This document shows positions 43,027 through 55,982 of a DNA stretch of 64,000 bases, piece after piece. The notes under the pieces are model-generated. The model made no database searches and was not told the origin of the DNA. It saw only the letters and a list, made by a program, of their open reading frames with translations. The DNA is from Clarireedia homoeocarpa (lineage: Eukaryota > Ascomycota > Leotiomycetes > Helotiales > Rutstroemiaceae). Both the position numbers and the translations under genes were made by a program. Within the stretch, counting starts at the first letter, position 1; each line of letters starts with the position of its first letter. The DNA lies in NCBI GenBank assembly GCA_001465935.1, contig LNKV01000021.1:32501-96500 (forward strand), written 5' to 3'.

Positions 43027-43821
43027 TCACAGGACCTTAACCCACCCAAAAGCATCATATGGATATCTCGCCACACCATTATTCGCCACGATCATCCACG
43101 CCCAGTCTATGCAGAGGGCGCCCCAAGCCAGTATACTTACTACCGTAGCAGTCCGAAGTCCTCTTTTTTGTTTATCAACGTTCGCGCCGACTGCAAATAG
43201 AGAGAAAGACGTCAGAGCAGCCATGTCCCAGAAAAAGCCAGTAACGAATTTCATTCCTGAATTGTGCATGTCCGAGGCAGCGATGGAAAAAATTCCCACG
43301 AGACCTACCATCGCGCCAGGGAAGTAAAGCAGCGCATATAGCTCCTCATTAATCACAGCGACAAGAGCAAAGCTGATGGTAAGAGATAGCTTCATAGCTG
43401 CTAGTGTCGCGAATTGCCTGGTGATCCTAGGGCTATTAGTTTTTCTGCTCTGTACCATGTCGAAAGCGAAAATTGATAGAGTGGGGAGAGGCAGAAGAAC
43501 GAGAGCTTACCAAGTATGGTGACAGTGGATCATGGTAGCGATTGGGGCAATAATTGTTCCCAGAATCTTAGTACCAATGAGATAATAGTTGAACTTTGGT
43601 GATGTTTTAGTTAACTTCATCCACGGCGTTATGGGTCGCCTTTCTCGCGATAGAATGAACATCGTGTAGTAGGCCAGGAGATGCGAGACGAATCTTATAG
43701 CTCCATACGGGAGCCCATGGCATGCGATTTCTTTCTGGAATAGATTCTCGTTTGCTTGACCTGCTGCAAAGCTACAGCAGAGGGTGAGGAGGATTATGGG
43801 GCTAGTGAGTGAAAAATACAT
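43027..43821 (-). CDS. Small integral membrane protein of unknown function
   Basis: Two exons (43511-43821 and 43027-43426), 84-bp intron, give 236 residues from ATG at 43821 (MYFSLTSPIILLTLCCSFAA). About six hydrophobic spans are visible. The loop NENLFQKEIACHGLPYGAIR after the first span and the short basic loop SRERRPITPW after the second look conserved. The splice joins TW to ITRQFATLAAMKLSLTISFA. The same layout occurs in uncharacterised fungal membrane proteins; I do not know a function. A hydrophobic first span followed by a Gln/Asn-rich stretch could also be a cleaved signal peptide. Confidence 0.7.
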
Positions 43822-45481
43822 AATGGAGAAGTTGTGTTTCGTCGTAAAGGTCCTTCGCCATGCAGATATCAATGCTTATGTTGGACGTGAGAGCAGCTCA
43901 AGCTCCGTCTTCTATTGTGTGTGTATTCAATCCACTATATATAATATTCGTTCCATGTTATGGTGGTACAACCCGTAGATGCCAGGTTTGGGGCTTGGAG
44001 AAGCATGTCTTGAGAGTGTCATTGACGGGGTACAGCTGCCTAGCTGTGCGACGAGACTACCATGGTGCTACCACACTTTTCCAAGGCCTTGCAAGAGCCT
44101 CATTTTGATGTGCGCCCATGAAATCTCTTGTTTTAAATTCATCACATTCTATCTATCACTGACAGCATGTAAATGGTTTATCCTACACTCATTTTTCTTT
44201 CTTAACTCGCCGAGTACTGCTTCCGAGGTATCTAAAGAGATACTTCATGTCGGAATTCCGAATTGATGAAGCATGCTTGGCAATATCGTCTGACCCTGGT
44301 TGTATAATCCCATCGTCCACCAATACAAATCTCCGTTTATTCCCTGGGATCTGAGCAACAAGTAAGTATCGATGAGGCTCCAAGAAGAGCCTATTTAAGC
44401 CGGGCAATATCAGGCTACGGCTCCCTGTCTTTTCTGCTCATTGAAAAGGGGTGGGTGATCGCGAGGTGGTGGCTGACGTGCTGATATACCTAATTCAGTA
44501 ATTGAGCCGCACACTACAGTAGTACACCTGAGCACAACGCTCCAAGCAGAACGCTAATCTGATTCAATGACAAGAATTCTTTTTAGAAAAGGCCTTGGAA
44601 GTATAATAAGAGAAGGTACAAAAATAAACTCATAATCATACATTTAACTGATACAACTTTGACGGCAGGAAATATGATGGTGTGTGAGATTTATAAGCCC
44701 AAATTGTCACTTCTCTAGAAGTGGCGTCACTTTTGGGAATTTTACATGGTGTTATCACCCTTAGGATTATAATTCTTTTCGAATAACACGCCTAGAGATC
44801 AGTGATACCAGCGATCTTTACAGTATCGCGTATCGCTTCGGGCCGTTTTTGCATTAGTATGACACCTTTAGTCTCCGATCATTCCATCATCTTTTTGATA
44901 GTTGCTGCGTGTTGAGGGTTACAGCAGGTTGACACGTAGAATAGTGCTGTAGGCTTAAATGGATTTAAAAGTAAAACTAAGAATAGTAACTTAGGATTGC
45001 TTGTGCTTGATTCAACTGTTCTGCTCTATTTTACAGTAGTAAAGGACCCCTTATTTATAGCCCTTCAGACATCGCCACAGTGTTGGCATATAGCCCATAA
45101 CTGAGTCATTTACTGACATGAATAAAAGTTGCATCATCGGCAACCATTGCAGATGCAGTGGATGCATGCCATTCTCTGGTAGATGTATGCTACGTGTACC
45201 GCTGTGCTTTGTAACTTTGTTTTACCCCTCAGTACAGATATTTTTGCAGTGGTGATTCAGGAATCTCGATCTTGTCATCGTAGGTAATTCCAATCAACAA
45301 GGTATTTCCATTTATTTCCCAGCAGGCGCTGAGCAAGGAATAGGGCCTATTTTTGATGATAAAGAGAAAGTACTACCCATTCACTCGTTCTCGTGCTTCA
45401 CGGTGCAGCGGTGCTTCATTACCCAGACTCTGCGAACAACACAATTTTCTTGAATTTGTAGCTCGAGTCTTTCAATCTAAA
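43822..45481. other. Gene-free interval with dispersed repeat
   Basis: No supported gene. Contains copy B of the palindromic dispersed repeat at 44702-44741; short ORFs lack motifs. Confidence 0.5.
44702..44741. repeat. Dispersed palindromic repeat, copy B
   Basis: The reverse complement matches 10751-10790, with AAAAGTGACGCCACTT followed by CTAGAGAAGTGACAATT. Weaker similarity continues for about 15 bp beyond. This copy is inverted relative to copy A. Confidence 0.65.
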
Positions 45482-47190
45482 ATGGCCACCGAAAGCCTCT
45501 ACATCCTGACCTGGTATAAGGCTGGAAAAACAAAAGCTGCCAACCACATTGTTGTCATTCATCAAAGATGATGATACGCTAACGACGATTCGAAAGCTTT
45601 TGGTTAAAGACAAGAAGCTTGACTCGGCGAAGCAATTCATTAACTCTCAATTAGCTTTTCGTCTTCTAATAATCAGTGTCGTAGAGCACGGTTGTCCTTT
45701 TGTACCAAAGATGGAGCTTATACGAAATTCATTGCTATGGAGCCTAAAAATATAGAGATTCACTAAGTAAACGGAATCCAAGTCACAGATTATTGACTTT
45801 ACGACTAGAACCGGGAAGATGTGAAAAACTATGGCAAATGCATGAGGTGATGAAAACTTGAGAAAAACTGATCTATCTGCTTAATTCCATGTACAAAGCC
45901 GTTTGAACAGGGTTTTTATATCCTCACTTGTGATTCCAGCACACTCCATCGATGACAAATGAAAAATGAAGCTATTTCGGAGTTTGGGGATCATTCCTCA
46001 ATTTGGGAATGCCCTCATTTATCGAAAATAGGTCTTTGTGGGCCTGTCAGTGGAGAATGGCATGGATTCCATTCTCACAGAAGAAGGAGGCACTGGTTAC
46101 GATGTGTACTTCGAGTTGCCCGAAGATAAAAATAAGATCACCGACCTCAGCGAGCAGGTCAAGAAAGTCCTTGACACTCCTCTTAACATGGACCTTGCTG
46201 TATGTTGACACAGGCTGGTTCTCTTCATCCCAAGCTAATAATTTTCGTAGAAAAATAAGCCTGAGCTGATTGAAGCAGCTATTAAAGGACTTACCAGCAG
46301 CTATGATCATTCGAAGTTCCAGGGGATGTTGTGTGAGCACAATTATACGAAACTGTCAAGTTGCTCAACTGACATATACTAGTAACGCGGGCTCTTTGTC
46401 TGAGGAAGATTGGGGTGTCGTCCATCGCAACACTCATTACTTGAATGGCCATCGAGTAGTTTTTACCAACGGTGAAGATGGTACAAGAACATTCAAGAGA
46501 ATTGACAAGGCTCCATATTCCGGTAGACCAACCAGAGGCATTAACACGGCTTCCTCGGAGATAAGATAGCTCGCTATGAGAGTTTTATGAATTAGAACAA
46601 CACCATTGTACTTATCCCTAGTCTAGGCACGCCCGGGGGCCAATATTTGGAGATGTAGTCCTGCTGCAGAGCTACCGTCGCAAGACGAAGCTTCCGCAAA
46701 TCATTATCACCTAACCCGCCACTTAGAAGCTGTGATTCAGGAAATCTTATAGCTTGCTGTTGCGGCATGGGGAGACGAATATGGAAGATGTCGCGAATTT
46801 TTCCAAGGTTCTTGATAAAATCGTTCTCTCGTAAGCTTTTTGGGAGATCCCAAGCGATAGCCAGCCCCGAAGTTCATCAGACTGATCAAACTTTTGTGGT
46901 TGGCTGATGCCTACTTGGTTATCAAAACATTCTTTACGAAGAAGCTAGAATCTCCTCAAATCTCAAGTACTTTGGTGCTTTGCAAGGACATGCGTCATAA
47001 ATGCATGGCTTCGTTGCTTGACAGATACGGTATAAAGAAGCTTTCTCGAAGCAATATCCTGTCCAATTGGCTATTCAGAAAGCACAATGAGTGCTGAGAA
47101 AGTTAGATGCTTCCCATGCGATGTTAGATGATGCTGAGATGGAACTGGAAAGGAGGCCTCAATCTATAGATGCGAAAGCACGCAGTAAAC
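45482..47190 (+). pseudogene. Decayed gene remnant, family not established
   Basis: Successive plus-strand pieces read like one protein in shifting frames. A start region at 45482 (MATESLYILTWYKAGKTKAA) passes, after a frame change, into DDTLTTIRKLLVKDKKLDSA. Around 46085-46199 comes GYDVYFELPEDKNKITDLSE. An apparently intact 51-bp GT-AG intron (46200-46250) leads to KPELIEAAIKGLTSSYD. A shifted frame at 46380-46565 contains EEDWGVVHRNTHYLNGHRVV. Around 46890-47180, stop-interrupted coding-like sequence (NLKYFGALQG; DAEMELERRP) follows. Several frameshifts and stops show it is not functional. I have a weak, unsupported impression of similarity to fungal MACPF-type proteins and do not claim it. 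Confidence 0.5.
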
Positions 47191-47711
47191 AGAACCACTG
47201 TGAACAGTAGATTGAAAACAACTAATCGAGAAACTAGTTGAATAGATGACTGAACAGCATCAAAAAGTAGAGCGTTAAATTATTCTGTGTGAACAATTGC
47301 CACGAAGGATAGAAAACTCTTTGGAAATCACTATTAAGTAAATATGTTGATTCATCAATGAAGCAGGGGCTCAGGACTAGGGCTCGTGAAACGCAGTCAT
47401 AGTAAGAAACATTAAGAAAAGTTTAATTTGTACGACGACATTGTGAGAGATGAGAGAGGCAAGTAGAAGACAATGTAGATAATGGGAATGCTAACGATTC
47501 AGCACATTAATAGATGCGAAGAGCAGGATTGTGAGACCATGAAGTATGGGCTCTCGATGCCATCTCAGTAAAAAGGAAGAATACACGAAGAAGACCATGA
47601 TAGTGATTTTCAAATGAATGAATTCCTTCATGTCTATATCAATAACGCTGCCTTGCAACATCATATTCGAGGCGTATCCTCGTTACATCTACGGCAGCGC
47701 TTCTCTGAATA
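47191..47711. other. Intergenic, no gene seen
   Basis: AT-rich spacer of about 520 bp downstream of the remnant. No supported ORF. Confidence 0.5.
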
Positions 47712-48356
47712 TTAACCCAGCACTCCAGCCATCATATGTTCATCAGGGATAGCTTTCTTCAAATCTGCAACAGCTTGCTTGACGCTATCTCCATAATCCA
47801 CGGGAGGGCCAGAACTTCCAGTCATCATGGCCATACGACCGCTTGTATCATTTACAATCAAGTTCAACATCATCGTACGACCGCATGCTTCCTGAAATAC
47901 CTTGACCGCGGCAGCTTCACCAGAGCCTAGGGGAGGTTGGATATTAGCCAGATTAAGAAGTAGCGGCATGAATATTTCAATATGTATATCAAAATCGATA
48001 GATGGCACAAAAAGGTCCCGTGCTGATACTGTCGAGGCTCGAGAAAGGGGAGTGATTATTCGGGAGCTAAGGAGGTTGACATACCTGGGGCTGGACGAAA
48101 CTGGTTAGGGTATTGAACGGGCCTTCCGCTAGCAATATTGTCGTATTCCGAAATCATATACTTTGAACGATTTGCAAAGTCCCAGACAAAATAAAGACTC
48201 GGGTTAGGGTTCGGAGGGCCCCTCCATTGTGGATGTGTTTCTAATGCTCTGCTCTGTGTTAGACATTGGTAGACTATGGAGCCGGAGCCACACATACTCG
48301 ATGAGCTGATCAAAGCGTGCAGTGACTTCTTCGCGAAGTTGGGGGGAAATGGCCAT
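47712..48356 (-). CDS. Hypothetical 145-residue protein
   Basis: Three exons (48298-48356, 48085-48248, 47712-47926) with introns of 49 and 158 bp give 145 residues. The sequence starts MAISPQLREEVTARFDQLIE and continues ALETHPQWRGPPNPNPSLYF across the first intron. VWDFANRSKYMISEYDNIAS, GSGEAAAVKVFQEACGRTMM and a C-terminal helix (DYGDSVKQAVADLKKAIPDE) follow. It is soluble, compact and mixed alpha/beta in appearance, with no signal peptide. The three-exon structure with consistent phases argues for a real gene. I cannot assign a family. It is divergent from the sphingolipid C9-methyltransferase gene, 720 bp away. Confidence 0.7.
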
Positions 48357-49076
48357 TGTTGGTTTTCTTTGCTGGCGCTTGTGCTGCTTGGGCTGATTGG
48401 ATAGATAGTCAAAGAATGAGGAATCGCGTGAAGGAAGACAGGATTCTAACAAATAGCGGGGACAGGCGTGACGTCGGCTATTTTTAAGGCAGCAAGGGCA
48501 GGAGGGCGGCAAATTTAAGGCATGGTTGGTGATCGACCTAGGATAGAGATAGGGGGTTGAGGGAAAGGTACAGTACAGTAGCAGTCCCATAGCTCACATA
48601 ACTACTCAGTACTGCAAACAAAGACCTCCTTGGCTATGTGGTGAGTCGTGTTAGGCCGCACGAGTAAGTAGTAAAGCAAACGGTCAGCAAGTGCCCTTTT
48701 CCTAATCCGGTACGCCTTTCTGACAGGGTGGAAGGAGAACTTGATAGGGGAACCAATAGATTCGACAATGGTCCTGTTCTGTAACATATGGATTCTGTAC
48801 CTCGTCCATTCCTACTCCCATTCATGCCATTCCCCCCCCAGTTGTCCCCATTCCCTTGGTGCACCGTGCACGAAACCCTGAGCCGTATCCAAAAGAGGCT
48901 TAGTTTCACCACTTAGCGCCCCTCACCGGCGTAAACGTAACAATTGTCACCGCTGGCAGCTTTTAAAACGAAATCCAGAGTCCAGAGCACAAACTACAAC
49001 TTTACCTTATTTACTCCTGCATCCCCCCTCTCTTTTTCTTTTCAATTGTTCAGTTGAAAAGGGAAATCGAGGCAAG
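48357..49076. promoter_or_regulatory. Divergent promoter region
   Basis: 720 bp between two head-to-head genes. The stretch just before 49077 is C/T-rich (CCCCCCTCTCTTTTTCTTTTC), typical of strongly expressed fungal genes. Specific operator sites were not identified. Confidence 0.45.
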
Positions 49077-50871
49077 ATGTCTTCCAATCCTCAGAGTGTC
49101 AATGGCTCTGAGAGCGAATTCGAGTTCATCGAAACTCCCAAAGCTCCCACTCCAACTTTCGAGAAGTTTGAGCCATGTGGTGTGAGGACAACCGCTGTAA
49201 GTCAACACGCAACTCTTAATACGACACCCAAAGCTTGCCCCTGATTTCATCAACAACTCCCAGTCAAGGGAAACTGGTCAATTGAGTCTAACGTATCGTT
49301 CTGCATAGTATCCAGCCATCAAGAATGCTCCTTTGCCTGCAGATGGTCCTGGCAACGACAGCTTCTCCAACACCCTTCTTTTCTCCCTCCTTGCTGGTGT
49401 TCCACTATACATGTCATGGAAGGTTGGAGGTGGATACAAGACTACCATCTTCTTTGGCCTTCTTACCTCTATCCCAATCCTTCTTGCATTCTGGACAGTC
49501 TTTTCCAGCTTTTCACCCCGCAGAAATGAAAAGGCCAAATTCCCAGGACGCCCAGTTGAGCACTACCTTACCTTCAAGAAAGATGAGGACAAGCTGAAGT
49601 ACAGCGGAAAGAACAAGATTCCCATGGAAACCTTCCACAACATGTACTTTGATGGAGATGTCGACTTCAATGGAGACGCTCTTGAGGTTCTCGAGTACCG
49701 ACACGATTGGGCAAGCTTCCGATTCACCATCAGTCTCTTCAAATATGTTTTCTTCAACTTCGCACCTGAAGTTATTATGCACACTCGCTCTCAAGGTAGG
49801 CATTATAGCTCTGCTGAATAGTAACACATGCTAACATTCGTTTAGACGAAGAACAAGTTCGTGACCACTACGACCGCGGTGATGATTTCTACGGCTGGTT
49901 CCTTGGTCCACGAATGATCTATACTTCTGGTGTCATTTCCGATATCACTCGCGAGGAAACTCTGGAGGAGCTACAAGACAACAAGCTTGGTATTGTGTGT
50001 GAGAAGATCGGTCTTAAGCCTGGTGAGAAGCTCTTGGATATCGGCTGCGGTTGGGGAACCTTGGCCAAATTTGCCAGTGTCAACTTTGGCGCCAAAGCTA
50101 CCGGTATTACTCTTGGTCGTAACCAAACTGCTTGGGGTAACAACGGACTTCGCAAAGCTGGTATTCCTGAAGAGCAAAGCAAGATTCTATGTATGGACTA
50201 CCGTGATATTCCAGTCCCAGCAGGTGGTTATGACAAGATCACTTGTCTTGAGATGGCTGAACACGTCGGTATCCGTCATTTAACCAGCTTCTTGAAACAA
50301 TGCCACGATATGCTTGAGGATGACGGAGTCATGTTCCTTCAAGTTGCTGGATTGAGAAAGACTTGGCAATACGAGGACCTCATTTGGGGTCTCTTCATGA
50401 ACAAGTACATCTTCCCTGGTGCCGACGCTTCTACTCCCCTCAACGACTACGTCAGATCCCTTGAAAGTGCTGGGTTTGAGGTTAAGGGTATCGATACTAT
50501 TGGTGTTCACTACTCGGCAACATTGTGGAGATGGTACAGAAACTGGATGGGTAACAAGGAGAAAGTCATTGCCAAATACGGAAACAGATGGTTCAGAGTA
50601 AGTCTTGTCTTAATCAATGATGGAAACCTTGTACTGACCACAACAGATTTGGGAATACTTCCTTGCTTCATCCACGATCATCTCTCGTCAAGGATCCGCC
50701 ACTTGCTATCAAATCACCCTCGTTAAGAATCTCAATTCAACTCATCGCATCGAGGGTATTTCAACCCAATTTGGTTTGTCTGGTGCTCTTGCTGCTAGCA
50801 AGATCGATATCGAGGCATTCCACGCCAGAAAGTCCATGGGCGATATCAAGGAGGATGATGCCAGCGCCTAA
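49077..50871 (+). CDS. Sphingolipid C9-methyltransferase
   Basis: Four exons (49077-49196, 49309-49795, 49846-50597, 50647-50871) with introns of 112, 50 and 49 bp give 527 residues, the normal family length. After an acidic N-terminus, two hydrophobic segments at about 60-105 (NTLLFSLLAGVPLYMSW; TTIFFGLLTSIPILLAFWTV) anchor it in a membrane. The C-terminal half is a cyclopropane-synthase-like SAM methyltransferase: VRDHYDRGDDFYGWFLGPRM, motif I LLDIGCGWGTLAKF at about 265-278, GITLGRNQ, and CLEMAEHVG. The enzyme adds a methyl branch at C9 of the sphingoid base of fungal glucosylceramides, important for hyphal growth and virulence in several species (family knowledge). It is intact. Confidence 0.93.
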
Positions 50872-51559
50872 ATCCTCAGTAACTAGATGACATAATCTAG
50901 AGGAGGTTGAATAGGACGAAGGACGATGGCGACGAAAATATGTAGTCTCCTATATACTGCACGGTCAAGTTTATATAGAGCTGAGGTTGTGACTGTATTG
51001 GTAACAATAGGTCAAAAAGTGGCGATGAATTATACCTGATGTAGGAAACAAGGTTGAAGGATATGATGTGATCTGGGGCTAGTGATGCAGGTGCTTATGT
51101 TTGTGCCCTGAATAGCTACATTTTAATAGACAAAAGTTCCAAAGATTGGATATATGAAATGATTATGCACAAATTCGAACGGCTAAATTCTATCTGAGAC
51201 TTCTGCTACCGACCATGAATATAATCTCTAATGAGCGTGTTTGAGTGCACCAATCGAACAGCTCTCCTTTTTAAGATAAAAGTGTACCTTCCATTTCCCA
51301 GTTATCATTGTTAACTTTATCGCAACCCAAAAAAAGGGTGAAACTTGGAGGGCACTCGGTCCAGATCCCAGAATATTAAAAGCTGTCGCTAAGCCCGGCC
51401 CCCCGACTTGTAACATCTTGATCTTTAGCTTCGTCATTCCGCCGTTTACATGCCCGTGGCATCTTCACGGATCTGGACCTTCAAGTCATCTATTCCTTTA
51501 GATATTTGCACAAATACGACTCGTTTTATCGCAAATTTCTTTTCTTTTTCATACTCATA
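50872..51559. other. Intergenic, no gene seen
   Basis: About 690 bp between the methyltransferase and PAN1. The frame upstream of the PAN1 start is open back to 51506, but the conserved start is at 51560. No other feature. Confidence 0.5.
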
Positions 51560-54500
51560 ATGTATTCGGGCTCGAGCTCGTATCTTGGCGGCAATGCTGG
51601 CCGTCAACCACAACAACCACAACAGCAACAGCAATACGGGGGCTTTCAGCCGAACCAAGGCTTTCAACCACAACAGACTGGCTTCCAACCTCAGCCAACA
51701 GGATATGGAGCTCCTGCACCCCTCCAGCAGAACTTCACGGGATATCCCCTTCAAGCTCAACCTACTGGATTCCCGCAATCTCAACCTGGCTTTGGCGGCC
51801 AGCAACAATTCAATAATGCTCCTCAGCAACAGAGCTTTCAAACGGGAGCTCCGCCAATGCCGCAGATCCCGCAACAATTCCAACAATCTCAACAGTCATT
51901 GCAAACTCCCGCAGCACCCGTGCAGCAACCGCAGCCCACGGGGTTCGCGGCAATGGCAGATTCGTTCAGGGCGGCGCCTTCAGAGCCCTCCAAAGCCAGA
52001 GGAAGAAGAGCATCGAAAGGTGGCGCGAAAATACCGAGCATAAGACTCTCATTTATCACAGCACAAGATCAAGCAAAGTTCGAAACACTATTCAAGTCTG
52101 CGGTCGGGGATGGACAAACTCTATCAGGGGAAAAGTCAAGAGATCTCCTGCTCCGCTCGAAATTGGACGGAAACTCATTGTCGCAGATATGGTACGAACT
52201 TATAAGTAATCTATATTGGTATGCACTAATGATCTGAATAGGACGCTTGCAGATACCACAAGATCTGGGCAACTACACTTTCCCGAATTTGCTCTGGCAA
52301 TGTACCTTTGCAATCTCAAGCTCGTGGGCAAACAATTACCTTCCGCTCTACCCGAAACGATTAAAAATGAGGTTTCTAGCATGGTGGATATAATAAATTT
52401 TGGTATTGAGGACGATGGACCGGCAAGGACGAATGCATCGGATTTCGATGTTCGACAGAACACAGCGACACCACCAACGATTCAGCACCCACAACCCATG
52501 CAGTCCAATGCGTCGCTCCTAACTGCACAGATGACTGGATACCCCGGACAGCAAAGCAACATGTCTGGAGGGTTTCAAGCACAGCCCACGGGTTACCAAA
52601 ATTCAATGCAGACCGGTTTTCTTGGGCAACAAGGGGGGCTCCAGCCGCAACCAACTGGGTTTGGCCAGAACATGACGAACCCACAAGCTACAGGATACAA
52701 TGGTCCGCTTCCGCCGATGCCTCCAATGCCTTCGAATTTCAGCTCCAATTTATCTCCTGCCCAAACCGGCATGCAAGGTGGAATGATTGCACCACTAAAT
52801 AGTCAACCTACTGGAGTGCCTGGACAATGGGGATTAGTGAATGCGCCAGCTACTGGTCTGCCAAACATTGATCTCTTGCAATCTCGAATGATGCCACAGC
52901 AAGGACGTGAGCAAGGCAACTTCACAACAGCTGGCCTTCAAGGAAATGCAGTCATCCCATGGGCGGTTACCAAGGAAGAAAAGACGCGATATGACTCTGT
53001 CTTCAAAGCTTGGGATGGGTTTGGTAAAGGATATATTGGTGGTGATGTCGCTATCGAGGTTCTTGGTCAGAGTGGTCTTGACAAGCCCGACTTGGAACGC
53101 ATTTGGACTTTGTCTGATCATGGTAACAAGGGCAAGCTAAACATGGATGAATTTGCAGTTGCTATGCATTTGATCTACAGAAAACTCAACGGCTACCCAC
53201 TCCCAGCTCAATTACCCCCAGAGCTTGTGCCACCTTCCACTCGTAACTTCAATGATTCTATCGGTGCCGTCAAATCGTTGCTTCATCAGGAGTCCGACTA
53301 CCGTAAGAATTCTGGAGCTACTTTATTACCACAGAAGACTGGGGTTAGTTACTTGAAAAATCATTCTTTCAAAGGAGATTCTGGATTCGGCCGCACAGGA
53401 CGCAAAGACGGTACTGTTTTCAAGAACAACGATGACGACATTGGCTATAAATCCAGCGCTCGTCGCAGGCTTGGCAATTCTTCTCCAAGACCCTCCTCCC
53501 CCGGGTCCACAACCTCCAACGACGAGCTGTCTTTGGATCAATTGAGGAAGAAGATCAAGGAGAAGCAAGTTCTGTTGGATGCCATCGATTTCAAGGCCGA
53601 AAATGCAGCGGATGAGGATGATTTGCTTGATCGCAAAGACCGCCGTGAAGCTGATGATCTGTACCATCGGATTCGCAGAATCCAAGAGGATATCGACAAG
53701 CACCCAGATTCTGCACTACGAAACGTTGATTCAGGTGCCGAACGCCGCGCCCTCAATAGGCAATTGCAAACTTTGACGGATAAGCTACCTGAAATCGCCT
53801 CGAAAGTTCGAAGAACGGAAAGGAGCATTGCTGAGGCAAGGCTCGAATTGTTCCGCCTCAAGGACGCTAAGGCTCATCCAGGCAGCGCATCAAGTATCAT
53901 TGGAACAGGTCCGGGCGGCGCTATCACTGAATCGGATAGATTGAAGGCTAGAGCGAAGGCTATGATGCAGCAACGCACTGCTGCTCTAACTGGCAAGAAG
54001 ATCGACATCGGAAATGACGATCTAGATGCACCAAAACGCTTGGAAGAAGAAAATTTGAAGATCCGAACTGAAAAGGAAAACAATGAGCGCATGGTTCAAG
54101 ATGTCGAGGAAAGTGTCCGTGACTTTTCAAGGGGTCTTGAAGACAGTCTCAAGGAGGGCGCCGAGAATTCTTCTAGCGAGCATGAAAGAAGGCGATGGGA
54201 GGATGGGCTCGGTGTCGAGGATGAAGTCAAAGATTTCATTTTCGACTTGCAACGTAGCAGTAGAAGTGCTAGAATTAGGACCGAGGACCGCAGCACGAGA
54301 GAAACTTTACGCACCGAAACTTCTCGTGAGAGCCCTGCCCCTGCCGCCCATAATGAGGCCCCCGTATCACGGGCTGCATCATCCACTCCTACACCAGGAG
54401 GAACTTATTCACAATACAAGACTCCGGAAGACAGAGCAGCATATATCAAACAACAGGCTGAACAGCGCATGGCTGAGCGTTTAGCTGCTCTTGGTATTAG

Positions 54501-55982
54501 AGCCCCTACAAAATCTGGAGAAACAACTCAACAGCGATTGGAACGTGAGAAAAATGAACGGGCTGCCAAACTCAAACAAGCTGAAGAGGAAGATGCTAGA
54601 CGTGAAGCCGAGAGGCAAGCTAGAATTGCTGAAGAGCAAGGAATCCCACCACCTGCATCAGAAACTAAAGAGGTCAACAAGAAGCCACCCCCACCGCCCT
54701 CACGAAAGGCAGCAAGAAGTGATGCTAGTGAGCGCAAGGCGGAAGAAGAAAGGATCCTAAAGGAACAGAAGGCACAAATTATTGCCACAAATGACCTAGA
54801 GTAAGCTACTTCCATTTATTATTCAGGCTCATATTTACTAATCTTCATAGGAATGATGCTCAACGACAAGAGGACGAGCTTGCAAAAGAGCGTGAGGCAG
54901 CTCAGGCCCGTCTCAAGGCTTTGGAGGAACAAGTCAAGGCAGGCAAAATTAAGAAGGAGGAAGAGAAGAAGAAAAGAAAAGCCGCGCAAGCTGAAGCGAA
55001 GCAGCAAGAAGCTCGTTTGGCGGCCCAACGTGCAGAAATTGAAGCTGCACAAGCACGTGAGCGGGAGTTACAGCGACAGCTAGAGGCTATTGATGACTCT
55101 GACTCCTCGGATGATGATGAGGGCCCAGAACAAATCACCCCACAGGCCTCAACGCCAACTCAAGGAAGCCAAGAGCTTGACCGCAAAGTTGTATCGCCAC
55201 CTCCTGCACCTAACGTCGTTGCAGTCGCTGTCCCACCAGTTCCTGTCGCTGCAAAGGAAACTAGCCTTCCGCCAGCTAGCCCGAAGGTCACTAGCCCTAA
55301 GGTCACCAGCCCCATTGCCAGCCCTCCTACAGATTCAGAGACTCGCAATCCATTCCTCAAGAAACTGGCTCAATCAGGCGATGCCCCTGCCCAGTCTACT
55401 AATCCATTCTATCGACTACCATCACAAGAAATCCCTAAGCCTGCCGATCCGATTGTGACGCAGCCAACTGGAAACCGGCCATCTCGTGTTCGTCCAGAGG
55501 AAGATGATTGGTCCGTTGTTGGATCTGATAAGGAAGACGATTCTTCCGATGACGAAGGTCCTGGTGCAGGAAATGCCCGTCAACTGGCTTCCATTCTATT
55601 CGGCACTATGGCACCACCGCGACCTCTGTCCGCCGCAGGCAACGACGGTTCCTCTGCACCAGCTTCTCCAGCAATCCCATCCCCAACAATGGCTCCACCA
55701 CCACCTGCTCCTCCTGCACCAAGCTTCGGTGCTCCTCCGCCTCCTGCTCCCCCTATGCCTCCGTCGTTCGGTGCCCCGGGTGCGCCTCCCCCACCACCAC
55801 CGGGAATGGGTGCTCCGCCGCCACCTCCACCACCAATGCCAACTGGAGGTGCTCCTGCAGGTCCACCAGCGGGAGGACGACCGGCTGGTTTCTTGGGCGA
55901 AATTCAAATGGGTAGAGCTTTGAAGAAGACTCAAACTAAGGATAAGAGCGCGGCGGCTGTTGCTGGTAGGGTTCTAGATTGA
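51560..55982 (+). CDS. PAN1: PAN1, actin cytoskeleton-regulatory complex protein
   Basis: Three exons (51560-52191, 52242-54800, 54851-55982) with two 50-bp introns give 1440 residues. The start MYSGSSSYLGGN is the family start. A Gln-rich N-terminus has repeated QPTGF/QQTGF motifs. EH domain 1 covers about 156-245 (TLADTTRSGQLHFPEFALAM), with another QPTG-rich linker after it. EH domain 2 covers about 450-545 (TLSDHGNKGKLNMDEFAVAM). A central coiled coil begins at about 640 and a Lys/Glu-rich coil at about 1065-1150. The acidic and Pro-rich tail (PPPPPP runs, about 1310-1400) ends in a WH2-like FLGEIQMGRALKKTQTKD. PAN1 binds End3 and Sla1 and activates Arp2/3 at endocytic sites (known in yeast). 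It is intact and slightly longer than average. Confidence 0.95.

Noticed and set aside
43979..44266. Overlapping plus-strand ORFs near 44 kb
   Set aside because: Overlapping frames of similar length, no motif, random-looking composition.
55486..55923. 145-codon ORF inside PAN1
   Set aside because: A shadow of the proline-rich region in another frame.
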